64,000 bases of DNA from Nocardia arthritidis NBRC 100137 (GTDB lineage: Bacteria > Actinomycetota > Actinomycetes > Mycobacteriales > Mycobacteriaceae): the NCBI RefSeq assembly GCF_001612765.1, contig NZ_BDBB01000011.1, positions 107,780 through 171,779 on the forward strand. Reading direction: 5' to 3'. The position numbers and the translations under genes are program-made. A model generated the notes under the pieces. The model had not been told where the DNA came from and did not search any database. It saw only the letters and a list, made by a program, of their open reading frames with translations. Within the stretch, counting starts at the first letter, position 1. Each line of letters starts with the position of its first letter. Shown here one piece after another: positions 26,667 to 38,072 of the stretch.

Positions 26667-27557
26667 TCACAGCCCATCCCACCACGATCCCGCGAGGCGG
26701 CCCGCGGCCACCAGGATCGAGGGCCCGCGCAGCCACGCCGAGCCGCGCTCCAACCCGACGGTCAGCTCACCGCCGGGCACCCGGACCGTCACCCGGCCGG
26801 TGTCTGCGGCGATCCGGAACCCGTCGGCGGCCAGTGCCGCGGCGGCCGCGGCGACGGTTCCCGTTCCGCAGGAACGGGTTTCGCCCACACCACGCTCGTA
26901 GACCCGCATGTCGACCGAACCCTCGGCATACAGCGCGGTGACGAACTCGACGTTGACCCCGTGCGGGAAGAGGTCCGGATCGAAGCCGGGTGCCACGGTC
27001 AGGTCGAGCTTGCCCAGCGCGTCCGCGGACATGCCCGGATCGACGCAGGCCAGATGCGGATTGCCGACGTCGATGCCGATGCCGGGCAGCGCCCAGCCCG
27101 CGAGGGTCGCGGTGGACGCGCCGAGTTCGCGCACCGGCCCCATACCGACGGTGACGTCGCCGGTCACCGGGTTCCCGGCATGCACCGTCACCGGGCGCGC
27201 GCCGGCGCGGCTGCCGACGACGAAGCTGTCGCGCGTCTCCAGTCCCGATACGTTCAGGTAGTGGGCGAACACGCGCACACCGTTGCCGCACATCTCGGCG
27301 ATCGAACCGTCGGCGTTGCGGTAATCCATGAACCAGTCGTCGGCGTCGACGCCTTCCGGGATCTCCGTGAGTACCCCGGCGGCCAGTAGCGCACCGGCGC
27401 GCGCGACCCGCAGCACGCCGTCGGCGCCGAGCCCGCGGCGGCGATCGCACAGCGCGCCGACCTGCGCGGCCGTCAGCGCCAGGTCGGCCCCCTGGTCCGG
27501 CAGCACCACGAAATCGTTCTGGGTACCGTGGCCCTTGGTGAACTCGATATCCGGCAC
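26667..27557 (-). CDS. dapF: Diaminopimelate epimerase
   Basis: A 296-aa PLP-independent racemase converting LL- to meso-diaminopimelate for peptidoglycan and lysine. The two catalytic cysteines are Cys90 ([10 protein letters not shown]) and Cys230 ([10 protein letters not shown]). The N-terminal [13 protein letters not shown] is diagnostic. It belongs to the miaA/methylase/dapF/hflX cluster conserved in mycobacteria. Confidence 0.98.
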   Translation of the reverse strand: MPDIEFTKGHGTQNDFVVLPDQGADLALTAAQVGALCDRRRGLGADGVLRVARAGALLAAGVLTEIPEGVDADDWFMDYRNADGSIAEMCGNGVRVFAHYLNVSGLETRDSFVVGSRAGARPVTVHAGNPVTGDVTVGMGPVRELGASTATLAGWALPGIGIDVGNPHLACVDPGMSADALGKLDLTVAPGFDPDLFPHGVNVEFVTALYAEGSVDMRVYERGVGETRSCGTGTVAAAAAALAADGFRIAADTGRVTVRVPGGELTVGLERGSAWLRGPSILVAAGRLAGSWWDGL

Positions 27558-27581
27558 GTGCGATGTCTCCCTATCTCCTCG

Positions 27582-28418
27582 TCACTTGGCAAACGTCCGG
27601 CGCTGCCGGGAAATTTCGTAGAGCGCCACCGCGGCCGCCGAGGGTGCCCCCAGCGAGCTGGCCGTGCCGCCCATCGGGATGTACACCATGTCGTCGCAGG
27701 CCGCTTGCCAGGCAGCGCTCATCCCGCTGGTCTCGTTGCCGACGACCAGGATGGTCGCGTCGGTGAAGTCGTAGTCGTAGGCGGCGTGCGGGCCGTGCTC
27801 GTCGGTCCCCACGATGCGGGTCGGAATGCCACGGCGCACCTGCCGGTTGCGGAACTCGAGCACCTGTGCGGGCCCGGCGGCGCGGATCACGGGCACGGCG
27901 AACAGCGAACCGGTCGAGGCGCGCACGGCCTGCGGGTCGTACTGGTCGGCGCCGTGCCCGGTGACGATGACGCCGCCGGCCCCGAACGCGTCGGCCGAGC
28001 GGATCAGGGTGCCGAGATTGCCCGGCGAGTTGGGCCGGTCGAACACCACGATCACCGGGGCGTCCTCCCCGGGCTCACCCGGCTCGAAGGTCTCCAGCTC
28101 GGGCTGCCGCGACTCCGCGACCGCCACGAGTTCCGGTATCCCGCCGGACTTCTCGCCGAGTTCGGCCATCAGCTCGGGCACCAGGCCGACCTGCGGCACG
28201 CTGCTGGTGTCCAGCACTTCGCGCGCCCAGCCCGACAGCTCCGGGCCGCCCAGGCGGTACAGCAGCGTCTCCAGCGGCCAGTCGTTGGCCACGGCCTGCG
28301 TGATCGGACGGACCCCCTGCACCAGGAAACGGCCGTCGCGATGACGCTTGGTGCGGTTGTTGAGATAGGCCTGCCACACCTGGACGGAGGCGTTGCGGGT
28401 GCTCACACGTCGGGTCAC
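27582..28418 (-). CDS. TrmH/SpoU-family RNA 2'-O-methyltransferase
   Basis: A 278-aa SPOUT methyltransferase. An N-terminal substrate-binding segment ([16 protein letters not shown]) precedes the SpoU domain with motif 1 [20 protein letters not shown], motif 2 [12 protein letters not shown] and motif 3 [22 protein letters not shown]. The GTG at 28418 overlaps the miaA stop (GTGA); a second GTG 12 nt downstream is an alternative. The RNA target cannot be told from sequence. Confidence 0.93.
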   Translation of the reverse strand: MTRRVSTRNASVQVWQAYLNNRTKRHRDGRFLVQGVRPITQAVANDWPLETLLYRLGGPELSGWAREVLDTSSVPQVGLVPELMAELGEKSGGIPELVAVAESRQPELETFEPGEPGEDAPVIVVFDRPNSPGNLGTLIRSADAFGAGGVIVTGHGADQYDPQAVRASTGSLFAVPVIRAAGPAQVLEFRNRQVRRGIPTRIVGTDEHGPHAAYDYDFTDATILVVGNETSGMSAAWQAACDDMVYIPMGGTASSLGAPSAAAVALYEISRQRRTFAK

Positions 28419-29347
28419 TGCGGGGTCCGTTCTTTCTCTTCGAGCAGGGCCAGCGCCCTCGCGGCCGGTTCCGGCGCGGCGCCGTCCACCCACCGCACCC
28501 GAGGATCGCGCCGGAACCAGGAGCGTTGTCTGCGCACGTAGCGCCGGGTACCGATCAGGGTGCGTTCCTGAGCGTGATTCAGGTCGTATTCGTTGTCCAG
28601 GTAGGCCAGGACTTGTGCGTAGCCGATGGCGCGCCGCGCCGTGACGCCCTCGCGCAGGCCGTGCTCGATGAGACCGCGCACCTCCTCGATCAGCCCGCCT
28701 TCGAACATCGCCGCGGTGCGCCGCTCGATACGCTCGTCCAAGGCGGCGGTCTGCCGGTCGACGCCGATGATGACGGTGCCCCAGCGCGGCGGGCCGATGG
28801 TCGGCGCCGAGGCGGCGAACGGCCGTCCGGTGAGTTCGACGACCTCGAGCGCCCGCACCATGCGGCGACCGTCGGTGGGCAGGATGGTGGCCGCGGCCGC
28901 CGGATCGGCCTCGCGCAGCGCCGCGTGCACGGCCGCGACACCCCGCTCGGCGAGCACCGCCTCCCAGCGCGCCCGCACGGCCGGATCGGTGGCCGGGAAC
29001 TCCCACTCGTCCAGCAGCGCCTGGACGTACATCATCGAACCGCCCACGATGATGGGTACCCGGCCGCGCCCCATGATCGCGACGACGTCCGCGGCGGCCG
29101 CCGCCTGATACGCGGCCACGGACGCGGTGTCGGTCACGTCGAGCACGTCGAGCTGGTGATGCGGAATGCCCCGGCGCTGCGCGATGGGCAGCTTCGCGGT
29201 GCCGATGTCCATGCCGCGGTAGAGCTGCATGGCGTCGATGTTCACGATCTCGCCGCCGAGCCGCTCGGCCAGATCGAGGGCGAGATCGGATTTGCCGGTG
29301 GCGGTGGGACCGACGACCGCGATCGGAGTGATGCCGGAATCGGTCAC
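28415..29347 (-). CDS. miaA: tRNA dimethylallyltransferase MiaA
   Basis: A 310-aa enzyme adding dimethylallyl to A37 of tRNAs reading UNN codons. P-loop [14 protein letters not shown] is at the N-terminus; [15 protein letters not shown] and [11 protein letters not shown] follow, then the C-terminal [14 protein letters not shown]. The GTG start overlaps the preceding gene stop (GTGA). Its product is the substrate of MiaB, encoded at 32496-34043. Confidence 0.97.
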   Translation of the reverse strand: MTDSGITPIAVVGPTATGKSDLALDLAERLGGEIVNIDAMQLYRGMDIGTAKLPIAQRRGIPHHQLDVLDVTDTASVAAYQAAAAADVVAIMGRGRVPIIVGGSMMYVQALLDEWEFPATDPAVRARWEAVLAERGVAAVHAALREADPAAAATILPTDGRRMVRALEVVELTGRPFAASAPTIGPPRWGTVIIGVDRQTAALDERIERRTAAMFEGGLIEEVRGLIEHGLREGVTARRAIGYAQVLAYLDNEYDLNHAQERTLIGTRRYVRRQRSWFRRDPRVRWVDGAAPEPAARALALLEEKERTPQ

Positions 29348-30108
29348 CGCTCCTCGCTTTCGGCGGGCCGCCAGAGGCTCACGTGGTAACCGACCCCGAA
29401 CGGGGCGTCGCAGTACAGCGTCTCGACCAGCGGGTCGGCCCGGAACAGCCCCGCCAGCACCTGGTAGGCGGCGCGCCCCGAGAGGCTCAGCTGGGCGCAC
29501 AGCAGGGGATCGAGTGCCCGCAGCGCGGCGCGATCCCCCGCGCTCAGGGCGTGATCCAGCCGGTCCTGCACCGGCCGGGCCCGTTCGTCGAGGTAGCCGG
29601 GCGCCTTGGTGGACAGTGTCGCGGCGCCGTCGGCGACGACGAGCACACCGCGCGGCGCGATATCGCCGTCCAGATCGGCGCGCAGCTTCGCCCCCGCCTC
29701 ACGGCAGTGCTCCGGCGTCGCGTCCGCGGCGATGATGCGCGCGTCGGCGGTTGCGCTCGGGGCGACCTGCCCGCGTAGCCATCCCCCGATCAGCACGGCC
29801 AACGGCAGACCGGCATCGGCCCGCTGCGCCGCGGCGACCGCCGCGCCGGAGAGCCCGACGCGCACGTCCGCGCCGAATCCGCGGAATGTGCCCATGGTCT
29901 CCGGACCGAACGTGCTCTCACCTGCTCCGACGCCGAGCACCGTCCAGCGCTCCGCCACGGCCGCGAAGGCGCGCACGGCGTCGAGCACGGCGGACCGCAG
30001 CACCGCGCGCGGGTCCGGAGCGCCTGCTCCCGCCGTGTCCGCCACACCGCCGCACAGCTCGGGAACCAGCACGGGTGGCGACGGAACGAGAGCGGCGACG
30101 GAGAACAC
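29344..30108 (-). CDS. Class III extradiol-dioxygenase-like protein (Rv2728c type)
   Basis: A 254-aa protein with the LigB/MEMO-like start [35 protein letters not shown] and [14 protein letters not shown] also fit. Classic metal-binding His residues of active dioxygenases are not obvious, so catalysis is doubtful. It is coupled to miaA by a 4-nt overlap, as in mycobacteria where the orthologous neighbour is Rv2728c (from memory). Confidence 0.85.
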   Translation of the reverse strand: MFSVAALVPSPPVLVPELCGGVADTAGAGAPDPRAVLRSAVLDAVRAFAAVAERWTVLGVGAGESTFGPETMGTFRGFGADVRVGLSGAAVAAAQRADAGLPLAVLIGGWLRGQVAPSATADARIIAADATPEHCREAGAKLRADLDGDIAPRGVLVVADGAATLSTKAPGYLDERARPVQDRLDHALSAGDRAALRALDPLLCAQLSLSGRAAYQVLAGLFRADPLVETLYCDAPFGVGYHVSLWRPAESEER

Positions 30109-30349
30109 GTCGTAACCGTAGTCGTTGCCGGGACCACCGGTACCGCCCGGCTTCGAGTGTCTCTGCCGGAAATACCGCCGGGATTGATAGTGTTCGAGGA
30201 GCTACAACCCAGGTCATCAGGGGTTGGAAACCCCCGGGATTCCTCCTCGGGAAGGCATGGGTCGATGGTCACAAGGGCTCGGACCGGGTTGAATGGGATG
30301 AGCTAGGGCGTAACCAGGCAGCCGTGACGCGCGGCAGGGACGAGGAAAC

Positions 30350-31726
30350 ATGACCGACAGCAACGGAACCGCGAAAGCCGGCCCCGGCAAGATGCCCCGT
30401 TCTTCCGGTGCCCCGAAACCGGGCCGCTCGATTCCACCGCCCAAGCCGCACGCGGTCAAACCCGCCCCGGGCCCCGCCCAGCAGCACCCCCATCCCGTCG
30501 TAGTCCCCAGCGTCTCCGATCCGAGCCTGTGGGGCCGGGTCGATGAGGACGGCACCGCCTGGGTGAAGACGCCCGAGGGCGAACGCCAGGTCGGCTCGTG
30601 GCAGGCCGGCGACGCCACGGAGGGCCTGGCCCACTTCGGCCGCCGATTCGACGACCTGGCCACCGAGGTCGCCCTGCTGGAGGCCCGGCTGGCCGCGGGG
30701 GCCGACGCGCGCAAGACCAAGGCCGCCGCCGTGACGCTGGCCGAGTCGCTGCCGACCGCCGCGGTGATCGGGGACATCGAGGGGCTAACCCGGCGCTTAC
30801 AGGCCATCGCCGAGCACTCCGAAGAAGCCGCCGCGCATGCCAAGGAAGAGAAGGAACGCGCCCGGCACGAGCACACCGAGCGCAAGGAGGCGCTGGCCGC
30901 CGAGGCGGAGAAGATCGCCGCCGAGTCCACCCAGTGGAAGGCCGCGGGCGATCGGCTGCGCGAGATTCTCGACGAGTGGAAGTCCATCCGGGGCGTGGAC
31001 CGCAAGGTGGACGACGCGTTGTGGAAGCGCTACTCCAAGGCCCGTGAGGCGTTCAACCGCCGCCGCGGCGCGCACTTCGCCGAGTTGGATCGCGAACGCG
31101 CCGCCGCGAAGTCGCGCAAGGAAGAACTGTGCGTGCAGGCCGAAGAATTGTCCGGCTCCACCGAATGGGTGGCCACCGCGGGCGTCTTCCGCGATCTGCT
31201 CGCCGAGTGGAAGGCCGCCGGGCGCGCGCCGCGCGAGGCCGACGAGGCGCTGTGGCGGCGCTTCAAGAGCGCGCAGGATGTCTTCTTCGCCGCCCGCAAC
31301 GCCGCCGTCTCCGAGCGCGACGCCGAGTTCGAACAGAACGCGACCGCCAAAGAGGAACTGCTGAGCGCCTACGCCTTCATCGATCCGTCCGCCGATCTGG
31401 AAGTGGCCCGCAGCGCGCTGCGCGAGCTCCAGGAGAAGTGGGACGCCATCGGCAAGGTGCCGCGCGAGCGCATGCAGGAACTGGAAGGCAAGCTGCGGGC
31501 GATCGAGAAGCGCGTGCGCGACGCCGTCGACGCGCAGTGGCGGCGCACCGACCCCGAGGCGATGGCCCGCGCCGCCCAGTTCCGCGAGCGGGTGGCACAG
31601 TTCGAGGAGCAGGCGGCGAAGGCCCAGGCCGCGGGCAACGCGCGCGACGCGGAGAAGGCGCTGGAGCAGGCCAAGCAGTGGCGGGAGTGGGCCGAGGCCG
31701 CCGAAGGCGCGGTCAGCAACCGCTGA
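30350..31726 (+). CDS. DUF349 repeat coiled-coil protein
   Basis: A 458-aa protein. A Pro-rich N-terminus (1-50) is followed by a small beta segment ([20 protein letters not shown]) and then long charged helices with at least three DUF349 repeats, recognisable by W-K-x-AG/IG-x-(V/A)-x-R elements such as [22 protein letters not shown] and [11 protein letters not shown]. No catalytic motif. The equivalent gene in mycobacteria (Rv2731) is at the same place. It is divergent from the minus-strand cluster, with 241 nt of promoter region between. Confidence 0.93.
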   Translation: MTDSNGTAKAGPGKMPRSSGAPKPGRSIPPPKPHAVKPAPGPAQQHPHPVVVPSVSDPSLWGRVDEDGTAWVKTPEGERQVGSWQAGDATEGLAHFGRRFDDLATEVALLEARLAAGADARKTKAAAVTLAESLPTAAVIGDIEGLTRRLQAIAEHSEEAAAHAKEEKERARHEHTERKEALAAEAEKIAAESTQWKAAGDRLREILDEWKSIRGVDRKVDDALWKRYSKAREAFNRRRGAHFAELDRERAAAKSRKEELCVQAEELSGSTEWVATAGVFRDLLAEWKAAGRAPREADEALWRRFKSAQDVFFAARNAAVSERDAEFEQNATAKEELLSAYAFIDPSADLEVARSALRELQEKWDAIGKVPRERMQELEGKLRAIEKRVRDAVDAQWRRTDPEAMARAAQFRERVAQFEEQAAKAQAAGNARDAEKALEQAKQWREWAEAAEGAVSNR

Positions 31727-31738
31727 GTTCGCTCGATC

Positions 31739-31765
31739 GCGGCCCTTCCCATCGGGAAGGGCCGC
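31739..31765. terminator. Bidirectional terminator between convergent genes
   Basis: A perfect 12-bp stem, GCGGCCCTTCCC and GGGAAGGGCCGC, with a 3-nt ATC loop. It lies between the DUF349 gene stop and the stop of the facing membrane-protein gene, so it can serve both. Confidence 0.85.
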
Positions 31766-31782
31766 TCGTGTGTGCGATCAGG

Positions 31783-32499
31783 TCAGGAGTCGCCCATCAG
31801 GCGACGCCGGTCGCGTTCCTCCGCGGCCGCGGCGGCGTTGCGGCGCTGCTCCTCGGCGGCCAGGTGCAGCGTGGTGCGGCTCCACACCACGCGGACCCAG
31901 TGGAAGGTGAGCACGACGGTCACGATCGCGCCCAGGATCAGCCCGATGCCGGGGCCCGCGCCGATGTAGTTGCCCACGCCGGGGGTTTGGCGGTGCCAGA
32001 TCGAGAGCACGCCGAACACGCTTGCCACGGCGCTGCCCGCGACGGCGATCCAGGCCAGCACCCAGCGGCGGGTCATCAGCGCCAGCATCGAGAACCCGAT
32101 GCCGAAGATCACCAGGAACCAGACGAAGACCCGCGAGGGCAGCCCGATGTGCTCGGCCCGCGCGACGTCGGTGTTCAACAGCACGTCGAAGCCGCGGGCG
32201 GCGCCCGCGTGCGGCAAAACCAGCGAGGCCAGCAGCAGGAACACCGCACCGGCCACGACCATGGCGCGGATGCCGGGATCGATCTCACCGGCGATCTTGC
32301 GCTCGACGGCGTCGAGATCGTCGCGGAACTGTTCGAAATCGCCGGTGCTCTCGACGGAGCTCACTGAGTCCTCGTTTCGTTCGTCCGCATCGCGGCTGCC
32401 GGGCTGGTGTCGCGGGTTCCCCGCGGACGCGTCGTCGCCGGAGGCGGGAACCGCCCCGTCGCGATCGCGGGTGGCGTCGTCGTCCGGGCCGGTGGTCAT
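31783..32499 (-). CDS. Four-helix membrane protein coupled to miaB (Rv2732c type)
   Basis: A 238-aa protein with an acidic, disordered N-terminus (1-55) and four transmembrane helices (about 78-98, 125-143, 146-166 and 183-207). A basic cytoplasmic tail, [19 protein letters not shown], ends the protein. The ATG overlaps the miaB stop. Function unknown; the miaB linkage is shared with mycobacteria. Confidence 0.9.
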   Translation of the reverse strand: MTTGPDDDATRDRDGAVPASGDDASAGNPRHQPGSRDADERNEDSVSSVESTGDFEQFRDDLDAVERKIAGEIDPGIRAMVVAGAVFLLLASLVLPHAGAARGFDVLLNTDVARAEHIGLPSRVFVWFLVIFGIGFSMLALMTRRWVLAWIAVAGSAVASVFGVLSIWHRQTPGVGNYIGAGPGIGLILGAIVTVVLTFHWVRVVWSRTTLHLAAEEQRRNAAAAAEERDRRRLMGDS

Positions 32500-34043
32500 G
32501 CGCCGCAGCCGGTCGAGCAGCCCGCGGCCGCGGGTTCCGGGGTGGGCGCACCGATGCGGGGCAGTCCGAGCCCCACGCCGATCGGCGCGGTCTTCGGCGT
32601 GACACCGCGTTCGTGCGCGTCACCGGCGCGGGTGCGGCGGTGTGTCTTGATCGCGGCATCGGCGACGAGGTGGTGCGGCGCCGCGGCGGTGATGTCGACG
32701 GTGACCAGGTCGCCGGGGCGAATCGGCTCGGCGGTGCCGCCCGGCCGGAAGTGCACCAGCCTGCCGTCGCGGGCGCGGCCGCTCATGCGCGCGGTCGCGG
32801 CGTTCTTCTTGCCCGCACCCTCGGCCACGAGCAACTCCACCTCGGTGCCGATCAGCTCCCGGTTGGCGGCCAAGGAGATCTCCTCCTGCAGCGCGATGAG
32901 GCGGTCGTAGCGCTCCTGCACGACGGCCTTGGGCAGCTGGCCGGGCATGTCAGCGGCGGGCGTGCCGGGCCGCTTGGAGTACTGGAAGGTGTAGGCGCTG
33001 GTGAAACGCGCCTGCCGCACCACATCCAGGGTCTCCTGGAAATCCTCTTCGGTCTCGCCGGGAAAGCCCACGATGATGTCGGTGGTGATCGCGGCGTGCG
33101 GCATCGCGGCGCGGACCTTGTCGATGATCCCGAGGTAGCGGGCCTTGCGGTAGGAGCGGCGCATCGCCTTGAGCACCCGATCCGAGCCGGACTGCAGCGG
33201 CATGTGCAGCTGCGGGCAGATGTTCGGGGTCTCGGCCATGGCCTCGATCACGTCGTCGGTGAACTCGGCCGGGTGCGGCGAGGTGAAGCGGACCCGCTCG
33301 AGGCCGTCGACGTGCCCGCACGCGCGCAGCAGCTTGGCGAACGCGCCGCGGTCGCGCGGCTCGCTCGGGTCGGCGAACGACGCGCCGTAGGAGTTCACGT
33401 TCTGGCCGAGCAGCGTCACCTCGAGCACGCCTTGGTCCACCAGCGCCTGCACTTCGGCGAGCACGTCACCGGGGCGGCGGTCGACCTCCTTGCCGCGCAG
33501 GGCGGGCACGATGCAGAAGGTGCAGGTGTTGTTGCAGCCCACCGAGATGGAAACCCAGCCCGCGTAGGCGGATTCGCGCTTGGCGGGCAGCGAGGACGGG
33601 AACGCCTCCAGCGACTCCAGGATCTCCACCTGGGCTTCCCGGTTGTGCCGGGCCCGCTCCAGCAGCACCGGCAGCGAGCCGATGTTATGGGTGCCGAAGA
33701 CCACGTCCACCCACGGCGCCTTGCGCACCACGACGTCGCGATCCTTCTGCGCCAGGCAGCCGCCGACGGCGATCTGCATGCCCGGATGGCTCGCCTTGGT
33801 CGGCGCCAGGTGACCGAGCGTGCCGTAGAGCTTGTTGTCGGCGTTCTCGCGCACCGCGCAGGTGTTGAAGACGACGAGGTCGGCCGTCGCGCCGGGCGCG
33901 GCCTTCACGTATCCCGCGTCCTCCAGCAAACCAGACAAGCGTTCGGAATCGTGCACGTTCATCTGGCAGCCGAAGGTGCGGACCTCGTAACTGCGTGCTG
34001 CGCCCTCGGCGGGAGCCGACAGTGCCTGTCCGATCGAATCCAC
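32496..34043 (-). CDS. miaB: tRNA-2-methylthio-N6-dimethylallyladenosine synthase MiaB
   Basis: A 515-aa radical-SAM methylthiotransferase. The N-terminal domain has three auxiliary-cluster cysteines ([25 protein letters not shown]). The radical SAM motif is [12 protein letters not shown], and a C-terminal TRAM domain follows (about 380-445). A roughly 50-residue tail ending [11 protein letters not shown] is longer than usual and ends in two cysteines. The GTG start follows GGATGG. It works after MiaA on A37. Confidence 0.96.
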   Translation of the reverse strand: MDSIGQALSAPAEGAARSYEVRTFGCQMNVHDSERLSGLLEDAGYVKAAPGATADLVVFNTCAVRENADNKLYGTLGHLAPTKASHPGMQIAVGGCLAQKDRDVVVRKAPWVDVVFGTHNIGSLPVLLERARHNREAQVEILESLEAFPSSLPAKRESAYAGWVSISVGCNNTCTFCIVPALRGKEVDRRPGDVLAEVQALVDQGVLEVTLLGQNVNSYGASFADPSEPRDRGAFAKLLRACGHVDGLERVRFTSPHPAEFTDDVIEAMAETPNICPQLHMPLQSGSDRVLKAMRRSYRKARYLGIIDKVRAAMPHAAITTDIIVGFPGETEEDFQETLDVVRQARFTSAYTFQYSKRPGTPAADMPGQLPKAVVQERYDRLIALQEEISLAANRELIGTEVELLVAEGAGKKNAATARMSGRARDGRLVHFRPGGTAEPIRPGDLVTVDITAAAPHHLVADAAIKTHRRTRAGDAHERGVTPKTAPIGVGLGLPRIGAPTPEPAAAGCSTGCGA

Positions 34044-34220
34044 CCATCCAGGGTACGGGGCGGCCTCCGGCGGTTTTCGCGCGCATCGGCGCAGGCTCCG
34101 GGCGTCTGCCGCCGACGCCGAAGGGGCCGCGAGGTTACGCGCACATGTCGAATCGGCGCGGCGAGACGGTGTGTCGCGGAAAGCCGGGCAAATCCCCGAT
34201 TTTTGCCTAAGGTCATGACC

Positions 34221-35030
34221 ATGACCGACGACGCCGCCGCTCCGGGCACGACCGGGGACGCCTCTGCCGGGGACGTCAGCGCCGCCACCAGCGCGCCGCC
34301 GATGATCTTGATGCGCAATGTGGACAAGCACTTCGGCGACCTGCACGTACTCGAGGACATCACGCTGGAGGTCCCGCGAGGGCAGGTCGTCATCGTTCTG
34401 GGCCCCTCGGGCTCCGGTAAGTCGACGCTGTGCCGCACCATCAACCGGCTGGAACCGATCGACTCCGGCGACATCGCCATCGATGGCGTCGCGTTGCCCG
34501 CGGAGGGCCGCGCGCTGGCCGCTCTGCGCGCCGACGTAGGCATGGTCTTCCAGTCGTTCAACCTGTTCGCGCACAAGACGATCGTCGAGAACGTCATGCT
34601 CGCGCCGGTCAAGGTCCGCAAGGTGAAGAAGGACGACGCCCGCGCCCGCGCGATGCAACTGCTCGACCGGGTCGGCATCGCCGATCAGGCCGACAAGTAC
34701 CCCGCGCAGCTGTCCGGCGGGCAGCAGCAACGCGTCGCCATAGCCCGGGCGCTGGCGATGAACCCGAAGGTGATGCTGTTCGACGAGCCGACCTCCGCGC
34801 TGGACCCGGAGATGGTCAACGAGGTGCTCGAGGTGATGGTGTCGCTGGCCAAGGAGGGGATGACGATGCTGGTCGTCACCCATGAGATGGGCTTCGCACG
34901 CCGCGCCGGGAACCGGGTGCTTTTCATGGCCGACGGCCAGGTGGTGGAGGACGCGCCGCCGGAGGTGTTCTTCACCGCCCCGAAGTCGGAGCGGGCCAAA
35001 GACTTCCTGGGCAAGATTTTGAGCCACTGA
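34221..35030 (+). CDS. gluA: Glutamate-type ABC transporter ATP-binding protein
   Basis: A 269-aa polar-amino-acid ATPase. Walker [11 protein letters not shown]-loop [12 protein letters not shown], signature [15 protein letters not shown], Walker [15 protein letters not shown] and the H-loop His in VVTHEMGF are intact. Start choice: a -10-like TAAGGT at 34208-34213 is 7 nt before this ATG, suggesting a leaderless transcript; an in-frame ATG 6 nt upstream is possible. It is first of a four-gene operon. Confidence 0.95.
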   Translation: MTDDAAAPGTTGDASAGDVSAATSAPPMILMRNVDKHFGDLHVLEDITLEVPRGQVVIVLGPSGSGKSTLCRTINRLEPIDSGDIAIDGVALPAEGRALAALRADVGMVFQSFNLFAHKTIVENVMLAPVKVRKVKKDDARARAMQLLDRVGIADQADKYPAQLSGGQQQRVAIARALAMNPKVMLFDEPTSALDPEMVNEVLEVMVSLAKEGMTMLVVTHEMGFARRAGNRVLFMADGQVVEDAPPEVFFTAPKSERAKDFLGKILSH

Positions 35031-35076
35031 TCTGCCGGACAGCGGCCAGCACCCACGGATAGGGAGAAGGAACTCG

Positions 35077-35913
35077 ATGAGGATCAAACGCGCTCTGCGC
35101 ATCGGCGGCGCAGCGATCGCCCTGACACTCGCCGCCGCGACAGCCACCGCGTGCGGCGGCGGCAGCGACAAGTCCGCCCTGGACAACGCCAAGGACGGCA
35201 AACTCACCATCGGCATCAAGTTCGATCAGCCGGGTCTGGGCCTGCGGAACAAGGACGGGTCCTACAGCGGCTTCGATGTCGAGGTGGCCAGGTACGTCGC
35301 CGGGAAACTGGGCGTGCAGCCGGACCAGATCACGTTCAAGGAGGCGCCGTCGCCGCAGCGTGAGACGCTGATCGAGAACGGGCAGGTCGACTACATCGTC
35401 GCCACCTACTCGATCAACGACAAGCGCAAGGACAAGGTCGACTTCGCCGGCCCTTACTACATCGCCGGGCAATCGCTACTGGTGCGGGCCGACAACGCCG
35501 ACATCAACGGCCCGGACAACCTCAAGGGCAAGAAGGTCTGCTCGGTGAAGGGCTCCACGCCGGCCCAGAACATCGAGAAGAACTTCCCCGACACCCAACT
35601 GCAGACGAACGACACCTACTCGCTCTGCCTCGAGGGCCTGCGCGCCGGGTCCTGGGACGCGGTGACCACCGACGACATCATCCTGGCCGGTTACGCCGCG
35701 CAGAGCAGCGGCGCGTTCAAGGTGGTCGGCAAGCCGTTCACCACGGAGAACTACGGCATCGGGTTGAAGAAGGGCGACAAGGAACTGCGGGACAAGATCA
35801 ACGACGCCGTCGAGGCGATGATCGCCGACGGTTCCTGGAAGAAGGCCTTCGATTCGACTGTCGGCGCGTCCGGCTACCAGGCCCCGCAGCCGCCGACCGT
35901 GAATCGGTACTGA
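35077..35913 (+). CDS. gluB: Glutamate-binding lipoprotein of the ABC transporter
   Basis: A 278-aa family-3 solute-binding protein. The signal peptide ends in a lipobox with Cys26 ([10 protein letters not shown]), so it is anchored to the outer face of the membrane. [33 protein letters not shown] and [13 protein letters not shown] are family features; two Cys (VCSVKG and SLCLEG) may form the disulfide typical of these proteins. AGGGAGAAGG precedes the ATG. Confidence 0.95.
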   Translation: MRIKRALRIGGAAIALTLAAATATACGGGSDKSALDNAKDGKLTIGIKFDQPGLGLRNKDGSYSGFDVEVARYVAGKLGVQPDQITFKEAPSPQRETLIENGQVDYIVATYSINDKRKDKVDFAGPYYIAGQSLLVRADNADINGPDNLKGKKVCSVKGSTPAQNIEKNFPDTQLQTNDTYSLCLEGLRAGSWDAVTTDDIILAGYAAQSSGAFKVVGKPFTTENYGIGLKKGDKELRDKINDAVEAMIADGSWKKAFDSTVGASGYQAPQPPTVNRY

Positions 35914-36011
35914 CCTCCCGTATCCGGACGGGTGGCCCGGCCTCGGCCCGGCGCGGGCCACCCACCGCACTTCCCTGACCATCGAGACCTGATCGGAGGG
36001 ACGCGTCCGCC

Positions 36012-36692
36012 GTGTTCGACCTGATCTCGAGGTATGACGACCAAATCCTCGAAGCCTTCTGGGTGACCATTCAACTGACCGTGCTCTCCGCGGTCGGCGC
36101 GCTGATCCTGGGCACTGTCGTCGCGGGCTTGCGCGTGTCTCCCGTGCCTGTCGCCCGTTGGGTCGGCACCGCCTATGTCACCATCTTCCGCAACACCCCG
36201 CTCACGCTGATCATCGTGTCTATGTCGCTGGGTCTCTACACGACGATGGGCTGGCGCCTCGCCGGTGAGGGGCCGGACTCGTTGGCGCAGAACAACTTCC
36301 GCTTCGCTGTCGTCGGCTTGAGCATCTACACCGCCGCCTTCGTCTGCGAGTCGCTGCGTGCCGGCATCAACACCGTGCCGATGGGGCAGTCCGAGGCGGG
36401 GCGCTCGCTCGGCTTCGGCTTCCTGCAGAATCTGCGGCTGGTCGTGCTGCCGCAGGCATTCCGTTCGGTCATCGCCCCGCTGGGCAGCGTCCTGATCGCG
36501 CTGACCAAGAACTCCACCATCGCCTCCGCCATCGGTGTCGCCGAAGCGGCGACTCTGATGGCGGAAATGACCGAGACCGAAGCCGCGGTCCTGGCGATCG
36601 GTGCGATCTTCGCGCTCGGTTTCGTGATCCTGACCCTGCCGACCGGCCTGTTCTTCGGCTGGCTGGCCAAGAAGTACGAGGTGGCTCGATGA
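36012..36692 (+). CDS. gluC: Glutamate ABC transporter permease GluC
   Basis: A 226-aa inner-membrane permease with about five helices and the cytoplasmic EAA loop SLRAGINTVPMGQSEAGRSL. GTG start with GGAGG upstream. The stop lies 19 nt before gluD. It is the HisM-type partner in a heterodimeric channel. Confidence 0.95.
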   Translation: MFDLISRYDDQILEAFWVTIQLTVLSAVGALILGTVVAGLRVSPVPVARWVGTAYVTIFRNTPLTLIIVSMSLGLYTTMGWRLAGEGPDSLAQNNFRFAVVGLSIYTAAFVCESLRAGINTVPMGQSEAGRSLGFGFLQNLRLVVLPQAFRSVIAPLGSVLIALTKNSTIASAIGVAEAATLMAEMTETEAAVLAIGAIFALGFVILTLPTGLFFGWLAKKYEVAR

Positions 36693-36711
36693 GCGTCAGT
36701 GAGGCGCTGGT

Positions 36712-37614
36712 ATGAGCGCAGGCGCTTCGGTCCTGTTCGACGCGCCGGGGCCGAAGGCGAAGCTGCGCAACAATATCTACTCGGTACTGGCGCTGGCCGC
36801 CGTGGCAGCGGCGGGCTGGCTGCTCTACCGCGGCTTCGCCGAGAAGGGGCAGTTCACCGCGGAGAAGTGGAAGCCGTTCCTGGAGGCCGAGGTCTGGTCG
36901 ACCTATCTGCTGCCCGGTCTGCGCGGCACGATCGTGGCCGCGCTGCTGTCCATCGTGTTCGCGTTGGTCCTCGGCATGGTCTTCGGCGTCCTGCGGATGT
37001 CGGATCATCGCATCGTGCGCTGGGTGGCGGGGGCGATCGTGGAGGTGGCGCGTGCCATCCCGGTGCTGATTCTGATGATCTTCCTGTTCGCCGTGTACTC
37101 CGAGTACGACGTGTTCAAGTCCGATGATCTCGCGCTCGCCGCGGTGGTCACCGCCCTGACCGTCTACAACGGCTCGGTCATCGCGGAGATCGTGCGAGCG
37201 GGCATACGCTCGCTGCCGAAAGGACAGACCGAGGCCGCGGTCGCACTGGGCATGCGCAAGAACCAGCTGATGCGATTGATCCTGTTGCCGCAGGCGATCA
37301 CGGCGATGCTGCCCGCGCTGATCTCGCAGATGGTGGTCGCGCTGAAGGACTCGGCGCTGGGCTACCAGATCACCTACGTCGAGGTGGTGCGCTCGGGCCA
37401 GCAGCTCGGCGCGGCCGAACAGAACACGATTCCGGCGCTGATCATCATCGCGATCATCATGATCGCCCTCAACAGCGCGTTGACGCTCGTTGCCACCAGG
37501 CTCGAACGACGGCTGCGGGCGCGCAAACGTGGCAAGGGCGGCGGCGCCGTCGTTGCCGCGGACTCGATCATCACCGACGCGGCACCCGGTGTCGACATCG
37601 GCAAGAAGCCCTGA
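36712..37614 (+). CDS. gluD: Glutamate ABC transporter permease GluD
   Basis: A 300-aa permease with an N-terminal cytoplasmic extension, about five helices and EAA loop EIVRAGIRSLPKGQTEAAVA. A basic C-terminal tail (RLERRLRARKRGKGGG) follows the last helix. Last gene of the gluABCD operon; three hairpins follow it. Confidence 0.95.
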   Translation: MSAGASVLFDAPGPKAKLRNNIYSVLALAAVAAAGWLLYRGFAEKGQFTAEKWKPFLEAEVWSTYLLPGLRGTIVAALLSIVFALVLGMVFGVLRMSDHRIVRWVAGAIVEVARAIPVLILMIFLFAVYSEYDVFKSDDLALAAVVTALTVYNGSVIAEIVRAGIRSLPKGQTEAAVALGMRKNQLMRLILLPQAITAMLPALISQMVVALKDSALGYQITYVEVVRSGQQLGAAEQNTIPALIIIAIIMIALNSALTLVATRLERRLRARKRGKGGGAVVAADSIITDAAPGVDIGKKP

Positions 37615-37630
37615 GCCGACCGCGGAGTCG

Positions 37631-37720
37631 TTGCCGCGCAAGCGAACTGGCTACTGCGCGGCAATGCCCGGCGGCGCCGATCGAGGCGCCGCGGTGTTGC
37701 GCGCGAGATGAGCGCAACAC
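37631..37720 (+). terminator. Three consecutive hairpins after gluD
   Basis: Perfect stems TTGCCGCGCA/TGCGCGGCAA (37631-37664), GCGGCGCC/GGCGCCGC (37671-37692) and GTGTTGCGC/GCGCAACAC (37694-37720) follow each other starting 16 nt after the gluD stop. None has a long T-run. Probably a composite terminator or 3'-stabilising structure. Confidence 0.65.
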
Positions 37721-38072
37721 TCGTGCCCTCGGCGGCGTCCCGCCGATCTCGTAGGCATACGCCGATCCCCGGAATTCGACCGGTGGGACGGTCATCAGTG
37801 CTTCATACCTGCGGGAGTTGATGACCGATGACCAGCCGTACCGCCGACCCGCTCTTCGACGAGTCGTTCTCTTTCCCTGGCGAACTGCGCCGCGCCGGGC
37901 ACGCCGGCCCCGCGCGGGTCGCGGCGGTAACCATCACTCGCGCTACCGAGCCGGTAGCCGCACCCACCATCCGTGTCCCGCGTATCCGACCGGCGTGGAA
38001 CGCAGTTGTGAGCGGGATACGGCTTCGCGCGATCCGGCCACGCCATCGCCGCGAGCGGCCGTGGGCCGAAGC
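37721..38072. other. Non-coding stretch between gluD and recX
   Basis: About 350 nt. A plus-strand frame beginning MTSRTADPLFDESFSF at 37828 has a distant GGGAG, but it runs into the recX coding strand on the other side and loses protein-like composition after about 35 residues. I do not call it. Confidence 0.4.
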
